Shown: one piece after another, positions 10,190 to 19,353 of the stretch
How the letters are laid out: every line of letters starts with the position of its first letter
Position numbering within the stretch: the first letter of the stretch is position 1
NCBI RefSeq assembly: GCF_010994755.1
Contig: NZ_WHSB02000008.1
Coordinates: 247,512-311,511, forward strand
Direction of reading: 5' to 3'
DNA from: Shinella lacus
GTDB lineage: Bacteria; Pseudomonadota; Alphaproteobacteria; Rhizobiales; Rhizobiaceae
DNA: 64,000 nt
Notes under the pieces: generated by a model
Seen by the model: only the letters and a program-made list of their open reading frames with translations
Database searches by the model: none
Told to the model about the DNA's origin: nothing
Made by a program: the position numbers and the translations under genes

Positions 10190-10384
10190 ATGAGAAACGT
10201 ACTTGTCCAGTTCGGTCGAATCGCCACACTCGGGCTGTTAGCTGCTTCGGTGGCATTTTCAGCCACCGCCGGGGAACTTTCCAACCGTATCGCCAATAAG
10301 GAGCCGATCCGGATCGGCTATTCTTATGAAGTGCCGTTTGCATATCCCGGCACATCGAATGAACCCGTTGGATTTGTTAATGCC
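10190..10384 (+). pseudogene. Truncated family-3 solute-binding protein (EhuB-like)
   Basis: Reads as a normal periplasmic binding protein for about 65 residues: signal peptide ending SATAG, then IRIGYSYEVPFAYPG and EPVGFVNA, the start typical of amino-acid/ectoine (EhuB-like) family-3 proteins. After about 10384 the similarity to that pattern stops and the frame ends at 10427-10429 with unrelated residues. A complete protein would be about 280 residues, so most of the gene and the permease and ATPase genes expected after it are missing. A ribosome site (AAAAAAGGGAA) is intact. Confidence 0.65.
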
Positions 10385-10425
10385 CCAGAAACACGACTAA
10401 GGGCTTCGCGCGTGCCTCTCATAAT

Positions 10426-10608
10426 TTAGAACGTTGGTGGTGTGCAGACCCAAAGGATGCTCGCCGCATCTTCTCCGATATTGCGATAGGAATGCGGTAT
10501 ATTTGATCGGCCTGATGCCGCAAAAGCGCGGCCGGCGAGGCCGGGCAACGAGATTGCTGCTGCGCCGATGGATGCTGCTTTAAGGAATTCGCGTCTGTGT
10601 ATTGTCAC
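10426..10608 (-). pseudogene. N-terminal remnant of a Tat-exported protein
   Basis: Starts GTG at 10608 and encodes a clear twin-arginine signal (RREFLKAASIGAAA ... GRAFA), then only about 30 more residues before a stop. Tat-type starts like this belong to many rhizobial ABC binding proteins and to redox enzymes, so the parent family cannot be told. Its 3' end meets the end of the EhuB-like remnant head-on, which marks a deletion or recombination junction near 10384-10500. Confidence 0.55.
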
Positions 10609-10964
10609 GTTGAGTTCCCTCTGGTTGGAAAAAGCACACGAGAGGGCACCCCGACCAACGGTCGGTTAAAAATTCGATTGAATTTGAACCCCTCGAGGAC
10701 GGCGGACTTCTGGTTGATCCGCTCTCTCCCGATGCCATCAGTAAACATAAAGGGATTCGTATTCAAGTAACTTGAATGAGATTCCTTTAGAATTTCTGTT
10801 TTGATTTATTGCATCGAAAATTCGCGCATTTGTGCCGAATTTGCGGAAAAATTGTTCTTTGCCTGCTCAAAAAAAATGATTTTTGAGCCTTGGCTGGTGG
10901 TTGACCAAATCCTGCAAGCGTGGGAATGTTCTTTCGGACCTCAAAAAACAATGTGAGACCTAAA
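10609..10964. other. AT-rich upstream region of the aminotransferase gene
   Basis: 356 bases without a gene. It holds a near-perfect dyad ATTCAAGT-A-ACTTGAAT at 10761-10777, about 190 bases before the next start, in an AT-rich stretch (10740-10890) likely to hold the promoter. The dyad is a plausible operator for one of the GntR or XRE regulators in the block, which cannot be assigned from sequence. Confidence 0.45.
10761..10777. promoter_or_regulatory. 17-base dyad, candidate operator
   Basis: Eight-base arms ATTCAAGT and ACTTGAAT around a single A, in the AT-rich leader of the aminotransferase-glutamine synthetase pair. Symmetry and place suggest a repressor site; the protein is unknown. 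Confidence 0.4.
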
Positions 10965-12335
10965 ATGAACAAACACGTAGGAAACTCCTGGGAGCAGCGT
11001 GACATGGAGAGCGTTTTCCATGGTTTCACGGACCTCGAAACGCTCAACAAAAACGGCCCGGTCGTACTCACCCATGGCGAAGGAATTCATGTCTTTGACG
11101 TTCATGGCAAAAGCTACATGGACGCAAACTCCGGCCTTTGGAACAATGTCGCTGGCTTCAATCATCCGGGATTGATCGAAGCGATCTGCGAGCAGGCGCG
11201 TCGCTTCCCCGGATACCACGCCTTCTTCGGCCGTGTCGCCGATACGACGGTCGCTCTGTCTGAGAAGCTTGTTAAACTCTCCCCGTTCGAGCGCGGGAAA
11301 GTCTACTATACAAACTCCGGATCCGAAGCGAACGACACCGTAGTCAAGATGCTTTGGATGCTCCATCGCCGAAATGGGCAACCGCAGCGCCGAAAGATTA
11401 TCACGCGTGTCAACGCCTATCACGGCGTGACGGTTGCCACCGCGTCTATGACGGGGAAGGCCTATAACGCTGAGTTTGGCCTTCCACTGCCGGGCTTCCT
11501 TCATGCGGACTGCCCGCACTACTGGCGTTTCGCGAAGCCGGGTGAAAGCGAGCTAGAGTTCTCACAGCGCCTGGCTCGAAACCTTGAAGAACTGATCATC
11601 AAGGAAGGTGCGGACACTATCGCAGGTATGTTCTGTGAGCCAGTGCAAGGTGCCGGTGGTGTAATTCCGCCTTCGGAGGGTTATTTCCAAGCAATCCGGC
11701 CGATCCTGCGCAAGTACGGCATTCCGCTGATCGCCGACGAAGTGATCACCGGCTTCGGCCGAACCGGTGAAATGTGGGGCAGCGTGAAATACGACGTGCA
11801 GCCCGACGCAATCGTAGCATCCAAGTGCATCACCGCCGGTTACTTCCCGATGGGCGCGGTTATTCTCGGTCCCGATCTCTGCGACGCGTTGACACGCGTC
11901 TCGGAAGAAGCCGAAGAGTTCCCTCATGGGTTTACGGCCGGTGGAAACCCGTTGGGAAGTGCTGTCGCTCTGAAGGCGCTCGACATCCTCGAGACCGAAG
12001 GACTTCTTGAAAACGTGCGGCGTGTAAGCACCCGTTTCCTTGCTGGTCTCAACAGCCTTGCCGAACACAAGTATGCGGGAGAGGCTCGCGGTGTTGGACT
12101 GATGGGGGCCGTCGAGCTTGTCGCTGACAAGAAGACGAAGGCGCCATTGGACGGCAAACTTCAGGTCTCCGAGCGCATTGCTAATAAGGCGCTCCAGAAG
12201 GGGCTGATTTGCCGGCCTCTCGGTCAGGCGATTGTTCTCGGACCTCCCTTCATCATTACCGAAGCGCAGATCGACGAGATGTTCGACATTTTGCGCGAGA
12301 CCATGGCGGAAGTCTTCGCCGACGTAGGCCTCTAA
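10965..12335 (+). CDS. Class III PLP aminotransferase (omega-amine or diamine type)
   Basis: 456 residues with the class III fold: VYYTNSGSEANDTVVK near residue 110, CEPVQGAGGVIPP, IADEVITGFGRTG and the PLP lysine in VASKCITAGYFPMGAV. Family members transfer amino groups from putrescine, gamma-aminobutyrate, diaminobutyrate or beta-alanine to pyruvate or 2-oxoglutarate. The ATG at 10965 is preferred to the GTG at 10920 because conserved sequence begins soon after it. It is followed by a glutamine-synthetase-like gene, which suggests polyamine breakdown; a role in ectoine-derived diaminobutyrate use is the alternative. Confidence 0.85.
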   Translation: MNKHVGNSWEQRDMESVFHGFTDLETLNKNGPVVLTHGEGIHVFDVHGKSYMDANSGLWNNVAGFNHPGLIEAICEQARRFPGYHAFFGRVADTTVALSEKLVKLSPFERGKVYYTNSGSEANDTVVKMLWMLHRRNGQPQRRKIITRVNAYHGVTVATASMTGKAYNAEFGLPLPGFLHADCPHYWRFAKPGESELEFSQRLARNLEELIIKEGADTIAGMFCEPVQGAGGVIPPSEGYFQAIRPILRKYGIPLIADEVITGFGRTGEMWGSVKYDVQPDAIVASKCITAGYFPMGAVILGPDLCDALTRVSEEAEEFPHGFTAGGNPLGSAVALKALDILETEGLLENVRRVSTRFLAGLNSLAEHKYAGEARGVGLMGAVELVADKKTKAPLDGKLQVSERIANKALQKGLICRPLGQAIVLGPPFIITEAQIDEMFDILRETMAEVFADVGL

Positions 12336-12422
12336 TCGCTTCGCGAATCCATTGAACGTCCTTCCTGGCGGCATTGTCTGCCGGGGAGGCTGTGCGTGCA
12401 TCAATCGTTGGGAGGCTCCGGG

Positions 12423-13796
12423 ATGCCGGGTCAGAAATTGAATCTCGATACTATCGAGAGCGTAAGATCATACATTCGCGAAACAAATCCTAAACACGTC
12501 AAAGTCGGAGTGTTCGACATTGATGGTGTGCTACGAGGAAAGTTCATCGCTCGCGACAAATTCCTGTCAGCCCTCGACGACGGTTACGGCTTTTGCAACG
12601 CATTGCTTGGCTGGGATGTTGCCGACACACTCTACGATAATTGTGAGTACACCGGCTGGCACACGGGTTTTCCTGATGCAAACCTGCGTATCATCCCTGA
12701 AAGCGGAATGATCCTACCTTTTCAAAATGATACGGTTTTCTTCGCAAGTGAATTCTCGGGGGCGGCCGAAGCCATCTGCCCTAGGGGAGTGCTGCGTCGT
12801 GTCTTGAAGCGCGCGGCTGATATGGGCTTTTCCATCAAGGCCGCGATGGAATTTGAGTTCTTCATGTTTAAAGAAACGCCGGAATCCCTCGAGGAGAAGG
12901 CTTTTCGCGGACTCCAGACCCTTTCACCGGGAAGCTTCAGCTACTCGGTGCTTCGTTCGCTTGTGCAGGAAGGGCTCTACCAGGAAATCCTCGACACGTT
13001 CGATTCCATTGGCATCGAACTCGAGGGGCTGCATGCAGAGACGGGGCCGGGTGTCGTTGAAACTGCGATCGCAGTCGATGGTGCTTTGGCGATGGCTGAC
13101 AAGGCATCGATCTTCAAAGCCTTCATGAAAATCCTCGCTCAGAATCGTGGCCTGATGGCGACGTTTATGGCGAAGTGGAACGAGACGCTTTCCGGCCAGA
13201 GTGGACATACCCACATGTCGGTCTGGTCACTGGACGGTAAACCGCTGTTCCACGATCCCGCGGGCGAGCACGGCATGAGCGATACGATGCGCTACTTCCT
13301 TGGCGGACAACTCGCGTACTTGCGTGAATTCGCAGCTCTTGTCGCTCCCAACATCAACAGCTATTCGCGACTAACACCGGGATATTGGGCTCCGACGGCA
13401 GCGACGTGGGGTATCGACAACAGAACGGTGGGTATCCGCGTCATCCCTGGCTCGACGCGCTCCCAGCGCCTGGAGTATCGTGTTCCGGGTTCAGACGTTA
13501 ACCCCTACCTCTCGATGGCTGCAGCTATTGGCTCGGGCCTGCTTGGTGTAGAGCGGAAGATTGATCCGGGGGCGATCTCGACCGGAAACGCCTATGCCCA
13601 GAACGTTCCAGAAAACCGCCGCCTCCCCAGCAATCTGGAGACCGCTGCGGTGTTGTTTGGTGGCTCAGAGGGGGCCAAAGAACTGTTTGGTGAGGCGTTC
13701 GTGCGCCATTTCGCGGATTCTCGCTCGTTTGAAGCGCGTCAGTTCGCCCGTGCGGTCACCGACTGGGAACTTCGGCGTTACTTCGAAATCCTCTGA
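12423..13796 (+). CDS. Glutamine-synthetase-family enzyme, gamma-glutamylpolyamine synthetase-like
   Basis: 457 residues of the GlnA fold: catalytic-site segments EFEFFMF, HTHMSVW, the PGSTRSQRLEYRVPGSD stretch and SMAAAIGSGL. The N-terminal DIDGVLRGKFI replaces the beta-grasp start of true glutamine synthetase, as in PuuA/GlnA3-type enzymes that add glutamate to putrescine or other amines. GGGAGG precedes the ATG at 12423; a GTG at 12396 is weaker. It follows an aminotransferase and precedes a polyamine-type transporter. Its stop abuts that of the opposing P1 peptidase (TGATCA). Confidence 0.82.
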   Translation: MPGQKLNLDTIESVRSYIRETNPKHVKVGVFDIDGVLRGKFIARDKFLSALDDGYGFCNALLGWDVADTLYDNCEYTGWHTGFPDANLRIIPESGMILPFQNDTVFFASEFSGAAEAICPRGVLRRVLKRAADMGFSIKAAMEFEFFMFKETPESLEEKAFRGLQTLSPGSFSYSVLRSLVQEGLYQEILDTFDSIGIELEGLHAETGPGVVETAIAVDGALAMADKASIFKAFMKILAQNRGLMATFMAKWNETLSGQSGHTHMSVWSLDGKPLFHDPAGEHGMSDTMRYFLGGQLAYLREFAALVAPNINSYSRLTPGYWAPTAATWGIDNRTVGIRVIPGSTRSQRLEYRVPGSDVNPYLSMAAAIGSGLLGVERKIDPGAISTGNAYAQNVPENRRLPSNLETAAVLFGGSEGAKELFGEAFVRHFADSRSFEARQFARAVTDWELRRYFEIL

Positions 13797-14891
13797 TCAG
13801 GACGGGGAATCGTACACCTTGCCAGCGCGACGCAGAATCTGGGTCACAGATTCTGCGTCAAGCGCTTTGCATATATGTCCCGGAGGCTTGAGCGTGGTCA
13901 TGTCCTGCGCCGCCAGCATCGCGTTCAGGATGGATTCGTCAGTGGCATCGACGACAGCCTCGTATGCCGCGTCTAAAACTTCGTCATTGAGATGCTCGCT
14001 GCGTTGAAGTGCTTCATCCACCTGGGGGAGTGGCCGATTGTTGGCGGTACTGAATGCGAGAAAAATATCGCCCGAATTGTTTCCGCCGGGAGTTCCTGTC
14101 TTGCTGATGCCAATCCCTGCGCGTCTGGCCAGCCGGTTTAGTTGATCGGGACGAAGCGGCGCGTCGGTCGCGATGATTACGATAATGGATCCCCGCTCGC
14201 GGTCGAAGAGTCGATTGTCTCTAAGCTCCATTCCAACCGGTTCGCCGAGGATCGTGAGCCAATCGCGTCTTCCGTGGTTTGCTTGGACGAGAACGCCAAA
14301 AGTATAGCTCCGTCCTGCGATATCCACCTTGCGCGACGAGGTGCCGGTTCCGCCCTTGAACTCGTAGCAGATCATCCCCGTCCCGCCACCGGTGTTACCT
14401 TCCGCAACGGCCCCGTCTCTGGCGTTATTCAACGCCTGAAGTACATGCTCCTCGCGGATGTGCTGGCCGTTGATGTCGTTGAGAACGCCGTCGTAGGTTT
14501 CTGCGATGACGGGCATGGCCCAAAGATGCTGGTCGGCGAACGCTTGTTTATAATGACGGATCATCCATTTGACGGCTGCGTGATGGGCGATGCCGACGCT
14601 ATGGGTGTTGGTGATGCAGATTGGGCCCAGGAAATGACCGGCATCCCGGATCCAGTGGGATCCGGTCATCTCTCCATTTCCGTTGAGGGAGTGAATCCCG
14701 GCGCAGACAAGACGCGCCTCGGTGCTGTAGCCGAGGGGTAGGATTGTTGTCACGCCAGTTCGGATGACACCTTCGGACTCACTCAGTGTCTCGCTGCCAA
14801 CAAGCACGCCGCCCACATCCGTGATCGCGTTGTTCTCGCCTGGCGTGCCTCTCAGCTTCCAGCCTAAATTTCGAGCCCGTTTGCTTATCAT
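13797..14891 (-). CDS. P1-family peptidase (DmpA-like self-cleaving aminopeptidase)
   Basis: 364 residues of the DmpA/BapA family of N-terminal nucleophile hydrolases, which release N-terminal L-, D- or beta-amino acids from peptides and amides. Early GENNAITDVGGVLVG and HSLNGNGEMTG are family landmarks. Self-processing should free the serine in NNSGDIFLAFS (about residue 272); recalled family members often have Gly rather than Asn before this serine. It lacks a signal peptide, so it should act in the cytoplasm. It is divergent from the Pot transporter genes, with 134 bases between them, and probably shares their control region. Confidence 0.85.
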   Translation of the reverse strand: MISKRARNLGWKLRGTPGENNAITDVGGVLVGSETLSESEGVIRTGVTTILPLGYSTEARLVCAGIHSLNGNGEMTGSHWIRDAGHFLGPICITNTHSVGIAHHAAVKWMIRHYKQAFADQHLWAMPVIAETYDGVLNDINGQHIREEHVLQALNNARDGAVAEGNTGGGTGMICYEFKGGTGTSSRKVDIAGRSYTFGVLVQANHGRRDWLTILGEPVGMELRDNRLFDRERGSIIVIIATDAPLRPDQLNRLARRAGIGISKTGTPGGNNSGDIFLAFSTANNRPLPQVDEALQRSEHLNDEVLDAAYEAVVDATDESILNAMLAAQDMTTLKPPGHICKALDAESVTQILRRAGKVYDSPS

Positions 14892-15025
14892 TTGTGCACT
14901 CCTCTGATCCGCAAGGACATCAAATCACTTTCTTCCCGCAAACTGAAAAATCTGTTTGTGAGAACTTCGAAAGTATGTTTTTTTAGCTCCATAAAAACAA
15001 CGACAAAATTCTCCAGAGGAAAATT

Positions 15026-16135
15026 ATGGGCTTCTTACAGATAGCCTCAGCTCACAAGGCGTACCAAACGCCTGAGGGAACGCTGGTGCGCGCGCTCGAC
15101 GACATTACGATCAATGTCAGGAGCAACGAATTCTTGACACTCCTCGGACCATCGGGTTGCGGGAAGACTACGCTGCTGAAAACCATCGCCGGTTTTGAAG
15201 ACTTGGATGGAGGCGACCTCATTCTTGAGGGGCGCAGCCTGAAGGCCGTTCCGGCGCACCGTCGTCCATTCAACACCGTCTTCCAGAACTACGCCTTGTT
15301 TCCCCACATGAACGTCTCGCAGAACATCGCCTATGGTCTCGACGTTGCCGGCGTGAAGAAGGCCGAACGTGACCGCCGCGTTGGCGAGGCACTGGAAATG
15401 GTCGGCCTGGCTGGCTACGGCGGCCGAAAGCCTTCGCAGCTTTCCGGAGGTCAGCAACAGCGTGTTGCACTTGCACGTTCGCTGGTCTTGAAGCCCCGCG
15501 TTCTGCTCCTCGACGAGCCACTCTCCGCTCTGGATCGCAAGATGCGAGAGACGATGCAGATTGAGTTGAAGAACCTTCAGAACTCCGTGGGTATCACGTT
15601 CATCTTCGTTACGCACGATCAGGAAGAAGCTTTGGCGATGTCCGATCGTATCGCCGTTTTATCGCACGGCAAGGTACAGCAGCTTGGCTCGCCTAACGAC
15701 GTTTACGACACCCCAGCAAACGAATTCGTTGCGAACTTCGTTGGAACCTCAAATCTATTCAGCGGGCGCATCGTGGAGAACGATGCAGCTCGCGGCTTGG
15801 TCACGATCGAGACCGCCAATGGACGGAGGTTGATTGCGAGTGGACGCGACTTCGCAAACGGCAGTGCGGTGAAGATGGTTCTTCGCCCAGAGCATCTCCG
15901 TCTGGTTGATACCGGCGAATTCGAAGGGGCAGGCACCCTAGAGGGGCAAGTTAAGGACGTTATCTTTGTCGGATCCGTCATCCATGTCCATGTCGACGTA
16001 GGCTTTGGGAGGACGGCGATCGTTCATCACCACCACGATCGGGCGGGCATACGGAACGCGATCGAAGCTGGAGCGAATGTGCGCATCGCCTACTCGCCGT
16101 CTTCCGCGCATTTGATTGCAGCCGAGCGAGGCTGA
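15026..16135 (+). CDS. Polyamine-type ABC transporter ATPase (PotA-like)
   Basis: 369 residues: Walker A GPSGCGKTT, signature LSGGQQQRVALARSL, Walker B VLLLDEPLSALD and H-loop THDQEEALAMSD, then a C-terminal TOBE regulatory domain (about 280-360). This is the PotA/UgpC class that drives spermidine/putrescine and related importers. CCAGAGG precedes the ATG. It is first in a run of four transporter genes and is separated by one base from the first permease. Confidence 0.92.
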   Translation: MGFLQIASAHKAYQTPEGTLVRALDDITINVRSNEFLTLLGPSGCGKTTLLKTIAGFEDLDGGDLILEGRSLKAVPAHRRPFNTVFQNYALFPHMNVSQNIAYGLDVAGVKKAERDRRVGEALEMVGLAGYGGRKPSQLSGGQQQRVALARSLVLKPRVLLLDEPLSALDRKMRETMQIELKNLQNSVGITFIFVTHDQEEALAMSDRIAVLSHGKVQQLGSPNDVYDTPANEFVANFVGTSNLFSGRIVENDAARGLVTIETANGRRLIASGRDFANGSAVKMVLRPEHLRLVDTGEFEGAGTLEGQVKDVIFVGSVIHVHVDVGFGRTAIVHHHHDRAGIRNAIEAGANVRIAYSPSSAHLIAAERG

Positions 16136-16136
16136 G

Positions 16137-17042
16137 ATGATCACTGGAAAAACCGTTCAATCAAGAAAGACGCAAGCGCTACTCTTGCTGCTGTCGCCGA
16201 TCACGATCCTTCTCGGCGCCTTCTTTCTAATCCCGCTCGGGATCATGGTGGTTTACAGCTTCCTTGAGCCTGGACTCTACGGCGGTGTCGAATGGACCTG
16301 GTACCCCTATAACTACGGGAGAATAATCGGCTGGCCGCTCAACGACTACGAGACCTTTGAGCCAATTTACCTCTCGATATTCCTGAGCTCTCTCAAGATT
16401 GCTTCTCTGACCGTCATCTTTTCGCTCTTGATCTGTTACCCCGCTGCATTCTGGGTCAGCCGTATGAGCGAACGGCGCAAGAGTTTCGTGCTTTTCTTGA
16501 TCACATTGCCGTTCTTCGCCAACCTTCTCGTGCGAATTTACGCGTGGCTTCTGCTCCTGAGGCCTACCGGCTTCATCAACATGGCTCTCCAAAGCATTGG
16601 TCTCGTGGCGCAGCCGCTTGACATGCTTTTCTCGAGCTTCGCGGTCATTGTCGGCATGGTCTACATTTTCACGCCGTTCATGTTTCTACCCATCTACGCG
16701 AATGTCGAAAAATTGGACTACTCGTTGGTACGGGCTTCCCAGGATCTCGGAGCAACACCCCTACAGACATTCCTCCGCGTCATCCTACCGCTGACCCTTC
16801 CCGGCATCGCTGGTGGATCGATCATCGTCTTCATACCGGCGCTTGGAAATTTCATTGTGCCGTCGTTCCTCGGAGGTTCAAAGGTCCAGATGACCGGTAA
16901 CCTCATCGAACGTTCTTTCCTGCAATCACGTGACTGGCCGTTCGGCGCTGCACTGGCGCTGCTTATCATGGCCTCTGTCGTGCTCGTGGTCATGTTCCAA
17001 GTTGTTCGAAGCTCTCGTGCTCAAGCAAGGGGTGCGGCGTGA
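16137..17042 (+). CDS. ABC transporter permease (PotB-like)
   Basis: 301 residues with six hydrophobic segments and the permease EAA-like loop (RASQDLGATPLQTFLRVILPL) that docks with the ATPase. N-terminal pattern and length match the PotB/PotH side of polyamine importers. ATG at 16137 follows the potA-like stop; a TTG at 16116 overlapping that gene is rejected. It overlaps the next permease gene (TGATG). Confidence 0.9.
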   Translation: MITGKTVQSRKTQALLLLLSPITILLGAFFLIPLGIMVVYSFLEPGLYGGVEWTWYPYNYGRIIGWPLNDYETFEPIYLSIFLSSLKIASLTVIFSLLICYPAAFWVSRMSERRKSFVLFLITLPFFANLLVRIYAWLLLLRPTGFINMALQSIGLVAQPLDMLFSSFAVIVGMVYIFTPFMFLPIYANVEKLDYSLVRASQDLGATPLQTFLRVILPLTLPGIAGGSIIVFIPALGNFIVPSFLGGSKVQMTGNLIERSFLQSRDWPFGAALALLIMASVVLVVMFQVVRSSRAQARGAA

Positions 17043-17884
17043 TGAATAGAATCCTGTCGTCTTTCAAAATCTTCCCAAGCGTCTTCAATATCTACGGCTT
17101 CCTGTTCCTAGCCTTCCTCTACATGCCGCTTGCGTTGATCGTGCTCTATTCCTTTAACGCAAACCCGATCAACATCGCCGTCTGGACGGGCTTCACGTTC
17201 GACTGGTACCGGACGATCTTCGGTGGTGCTGCTGTTGAAACAACGTTTGACTCGGCATTCAGCGAGTCTCCGCAACGGATATTCGAGGTCGTCAAGAACA
17301 GCTTTCTCGTGGCGGTTTCGGCTGCGACCATCGCTACCGTAATTGGAACGGCAACAGCAATCGCCCTGGCGCGCTACAAGTTCTTCGGAAAGCGTTTTTA
17401 CCAAACGCTTCTTCTGCTTCCGATACTCATTCCCGACATCGTTTTGGGTATCGCGCTCCTCGTGTTTTTTGTGGGCGTAGGCTTCGAACTCGGTCTTCTG
17501 ACGATCATCATCGGCCACGTGACATTCTTGTCCAGCTATGTGTTCGTTGTCGTTTCTGCTCGGCTTGCAGGGATGGACACAACCTTGGAGCAGGCATCCG
17601 CCGACCTGGGCGCTGGTCCGTTCACAACTTTTCGCCGCGTAACGCTTCCGCAGATCATGCCGGGCGTGGTGGGCGGCTTCTTGCTCGCCTTCATCATCTC
17701 ACTCGACGACGTGGTGATCACCTACTTCATCGCAGGCGTTGGCTCGCAGACACTGCCACTTTTCATCCTCGCCATGATGCGGAGGGGGTTGCGACCTCAG
17801 ATTACCGCTCTGGCCGTTCTCATTCTCGTGTTCTCGTTCGTCGTGGCGACAGTTGGCCTGCTGCTGCGCAACCGGAAGTCTTAA
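17042..17884 (+). CDS. ABC transporter permease (PotC-like)
   Basis: 280 residues, six membrane segments, with EAA-like loop QASADLGAGPFTTFRRVTLPQI. It is the PotC/PotI partner of the preceding permease and the two would pair in the membrane over a dimer of the ATPase. The ATG at 17042 shares a base with the previous stop; a GTG three bases upstream is possible. The binding-protein gene follows after 26 bases. Confidence 0.9.
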   Translation: MNRILSSFKIFPSVFNIYGFLFLAFLYMPLALIVLYSFNANPINIAVWTGFTFDWYRTIFGGAAVETTFDSAFSESPQRIFEVVKNSFLVAVSAATIATVIGTATAIALARYKFFGKRFYQTLLLLPILIPDIVLGIALLVFFVGVGFELGLLTIIIGHVTFLSSYVFVVVSARLAGMDTTLEQASADLGAGPFTTFRRVTLPQIMPGVVGGFLLAFIISLDDVVITYFIAGVGSQTLPLFILAMMRRGLRPQITALAVLILVFSFVVATVGLLLRNRKS

Positions 17885-17910
17885 CAAGCAAAAAAAGGGG
17901 AGTACCTGAA

Positions 17911-18945
17911 ATGAAGAGAATGCTGACTCGACTTGCAGGCGTGGCATCGATCCTTCTGCTGACAACCCAGATGGCCTCGGCAGATGGGAAACTTAGTCTC
18001 TACAACTGGGGCGACTACATCAATCCGGAGCTGATCGACGCATTCAGCAAGGAATACAAGGTCGACGTAACGCTCGACACCTATTCCACCAATGAAGAAA
18101 TGCTTGCTCGCATTCAGGCCGGTGCATCTGGCTACGACCTCGTTTGGCCATCGGTGCACATGCATGACATTATGCAAAAGCTCGGGTTGCTGCAGGCAGC
18201 ACATCCGAACCAGATGCCTGGCTGGGAAAATATCGACAAGGCAGCTTTACGCTCGCATGAGGATCCTCAAGGAGACTATTGCCTCCCGTATGCCTGGGGA
18301 GCCGTGGGCATCCTCTATAACAAGAAGCTCATTCCCGATTTGAAATCCTGGCGGCAGTTCTTTGACTACGCCAAGGCCAATCCGGGCAAAGTGACGATGC
18401 TCGACGATCTGCGAGAAACGCTGGGAGTCGGCCTAATCATGACGGGTTCGTCGGTAAACTCACGCAATCCTGAGGAAATCGAGAAGGCCGAGGCCTTCAT
18501 CATGCAGCAGAAGCCGAACATCGGTGCGTTCCGTTACGACGTAATCCCGTTGGTGACTTCCGGCGACATTGCCGCGGGCCACTACTATGTTGGTGGTGTT
18601 CTCAACGTCCTCCAGAACCCGGACCTATTGGGCTTTGTCATCCCAGAGGAAGGAGCGACGATGTATCAGGAGGACGTGTGCCTTCTGGAAGGGGCTCCGA
18701 ACTCCGAGAATGCAGAGCTGTTCATGCAATTTCTCATGCGTCCGGAGAACGCTGCAAAGAACTCCGAGCGTCTCACGAACGGCGTTGTGAACACGGCCGC
18801 GGTCTCGCTGCTGCCGGATAATCTCAAGACGAACCCGTCGATCAATCCTTCTCCTGAGGTCCGCGCAAAGCTTCAGATTTTCGAGGACCTCGGCAAGGAT
18901 CTGCGAGTCTACACCCGCGCTTGGGACCGCATCAAGACGAACTGA
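17911..18945 (+). CDS. Periplasmic polyamine-type binding protein (PotD/PotF-like)
   Basis: 344 residues with a signal peptide ending ASA, then LSLYNWGDYINPELIDAFSKEY, the classic start of PotD/PotF binding proteins. Residues such as NWGDY line the polyamine pocket in known proteins and are kept here. The mature protein should deliver a polyamine or similar cationic or amide compound to the permeases. AAAAAAGGGGAG lies before the ATG. A strong hairpin follows the gene, so the next genes may be expressed at a lower level. Confidence 0.9.
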   Translation: MKRMLTRLAGVASILLLTTQMASADGKLSLYNWGDYINPELIDAFSKEYKVDVTLDTYSTNEEMLARIQAGASGYDLVWPSVHMHDIMQKLGLLQAAHPNQMPGWENIDKAALRSHEDPQGDYCLPYAWGAVGILYNKKLIPDLKSWRQFFDYAKANPGKVTMLDDLRETLGVGLIMTGSSVNSRNPEEIEKAEAFIMQQKPNIGAFRYDVIPLVTSGDIAAGHYYVGGVLNVLQNPDLLGFVIPEEGATMYQEDVCLLEGAPNSENAELFMQFLMRPENAAKNSERLTNGVVNTAAVSLLPDNLKTNPSINPSPEVRAKLQIFEDLGKDLRVYTRAWDRIKTN

Positions 18946-18961
18946 TTTCTTACTCGAAACC

Positions 18962-18988
18962 GTCGGGGTGCGGATGGCGCACCCCGAC
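18962..18988 (+). terminator. Hairpin after the binding-protein gene
   Basis: Eleven-base perfect stem GTCGGGGTGCG/CGCACCCCGAC, loop GATGG, followed by CTCTTTCTT. It is 17 bases after the stop and about 20 before the next start. It could terminate part of the transcripts or protect the transporter mRNA while letting some polymerase into the amidase genes. Confidence 0.6.
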
Positions 18989-19007
18989 CTCTTTCTTGGA
19001 GTGCCTG

Positions 19008-19334
19008 ATGAGCAGATACCAACTAGACCAAAGCGACCTGCAGTTCGCTCGAGAATTTCTCGCCGATCCTGTCGGATATCATAGTCCCGGATTGCAGCGT
19101 GTGCTCAACCGAATGCGAGGCGCCGATTGGGCGTGCAAGTACGTGCTCGTCACGCAGGAGCGGCACGGTCGCTGGCTGTTGGGAAAGATGCCGCGTAAGC
19201 GCGGGTCCGAAATCGAAATCGTTGAAGGTGTCGTCTACACCGATCTGCTGGACGCGGAACGCGATATCTTTCGTCGTCGTTGGCAGGATTTGACCGGCAA
19301 CGACCTGAACCTTGCTCTGCAAAATGCTGCCTAA
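19008..19334 (+). CDS. N,N-dimethylformamidase small-subunit-like protein
   Basis: 108 residues. The segment DPVGYHSPGLQRVLNRMR followed by KYVLVTQERHGRW resembles the small (alpha) subunit of DMF amidase, which has a matching NPFGY ... LQRV ... KY pattern as I recall it. That subunit wraps the large catalytic subunit and has no activity alone. TTGGAG precedes the ATG at 19008. The large-subunit gene starts 20 bases after the stop, so the pair is almost certainly co-translated. The real substrate may be an amide other than dimethylformamide. Confidence 0.7.
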   Translation: MSRYQLDQSDLQFAREFLADPVGYHSPGLQRVLNRMRGADWACKYVLVTQERHGRWLLGKMPRKRGSEIEIVEGVVYTDLLDAERDIFRRRWQDLTGNDLNLALQNAA

Positions 19335-19353
19335 ATTGAACTGGAAGTCAAAC

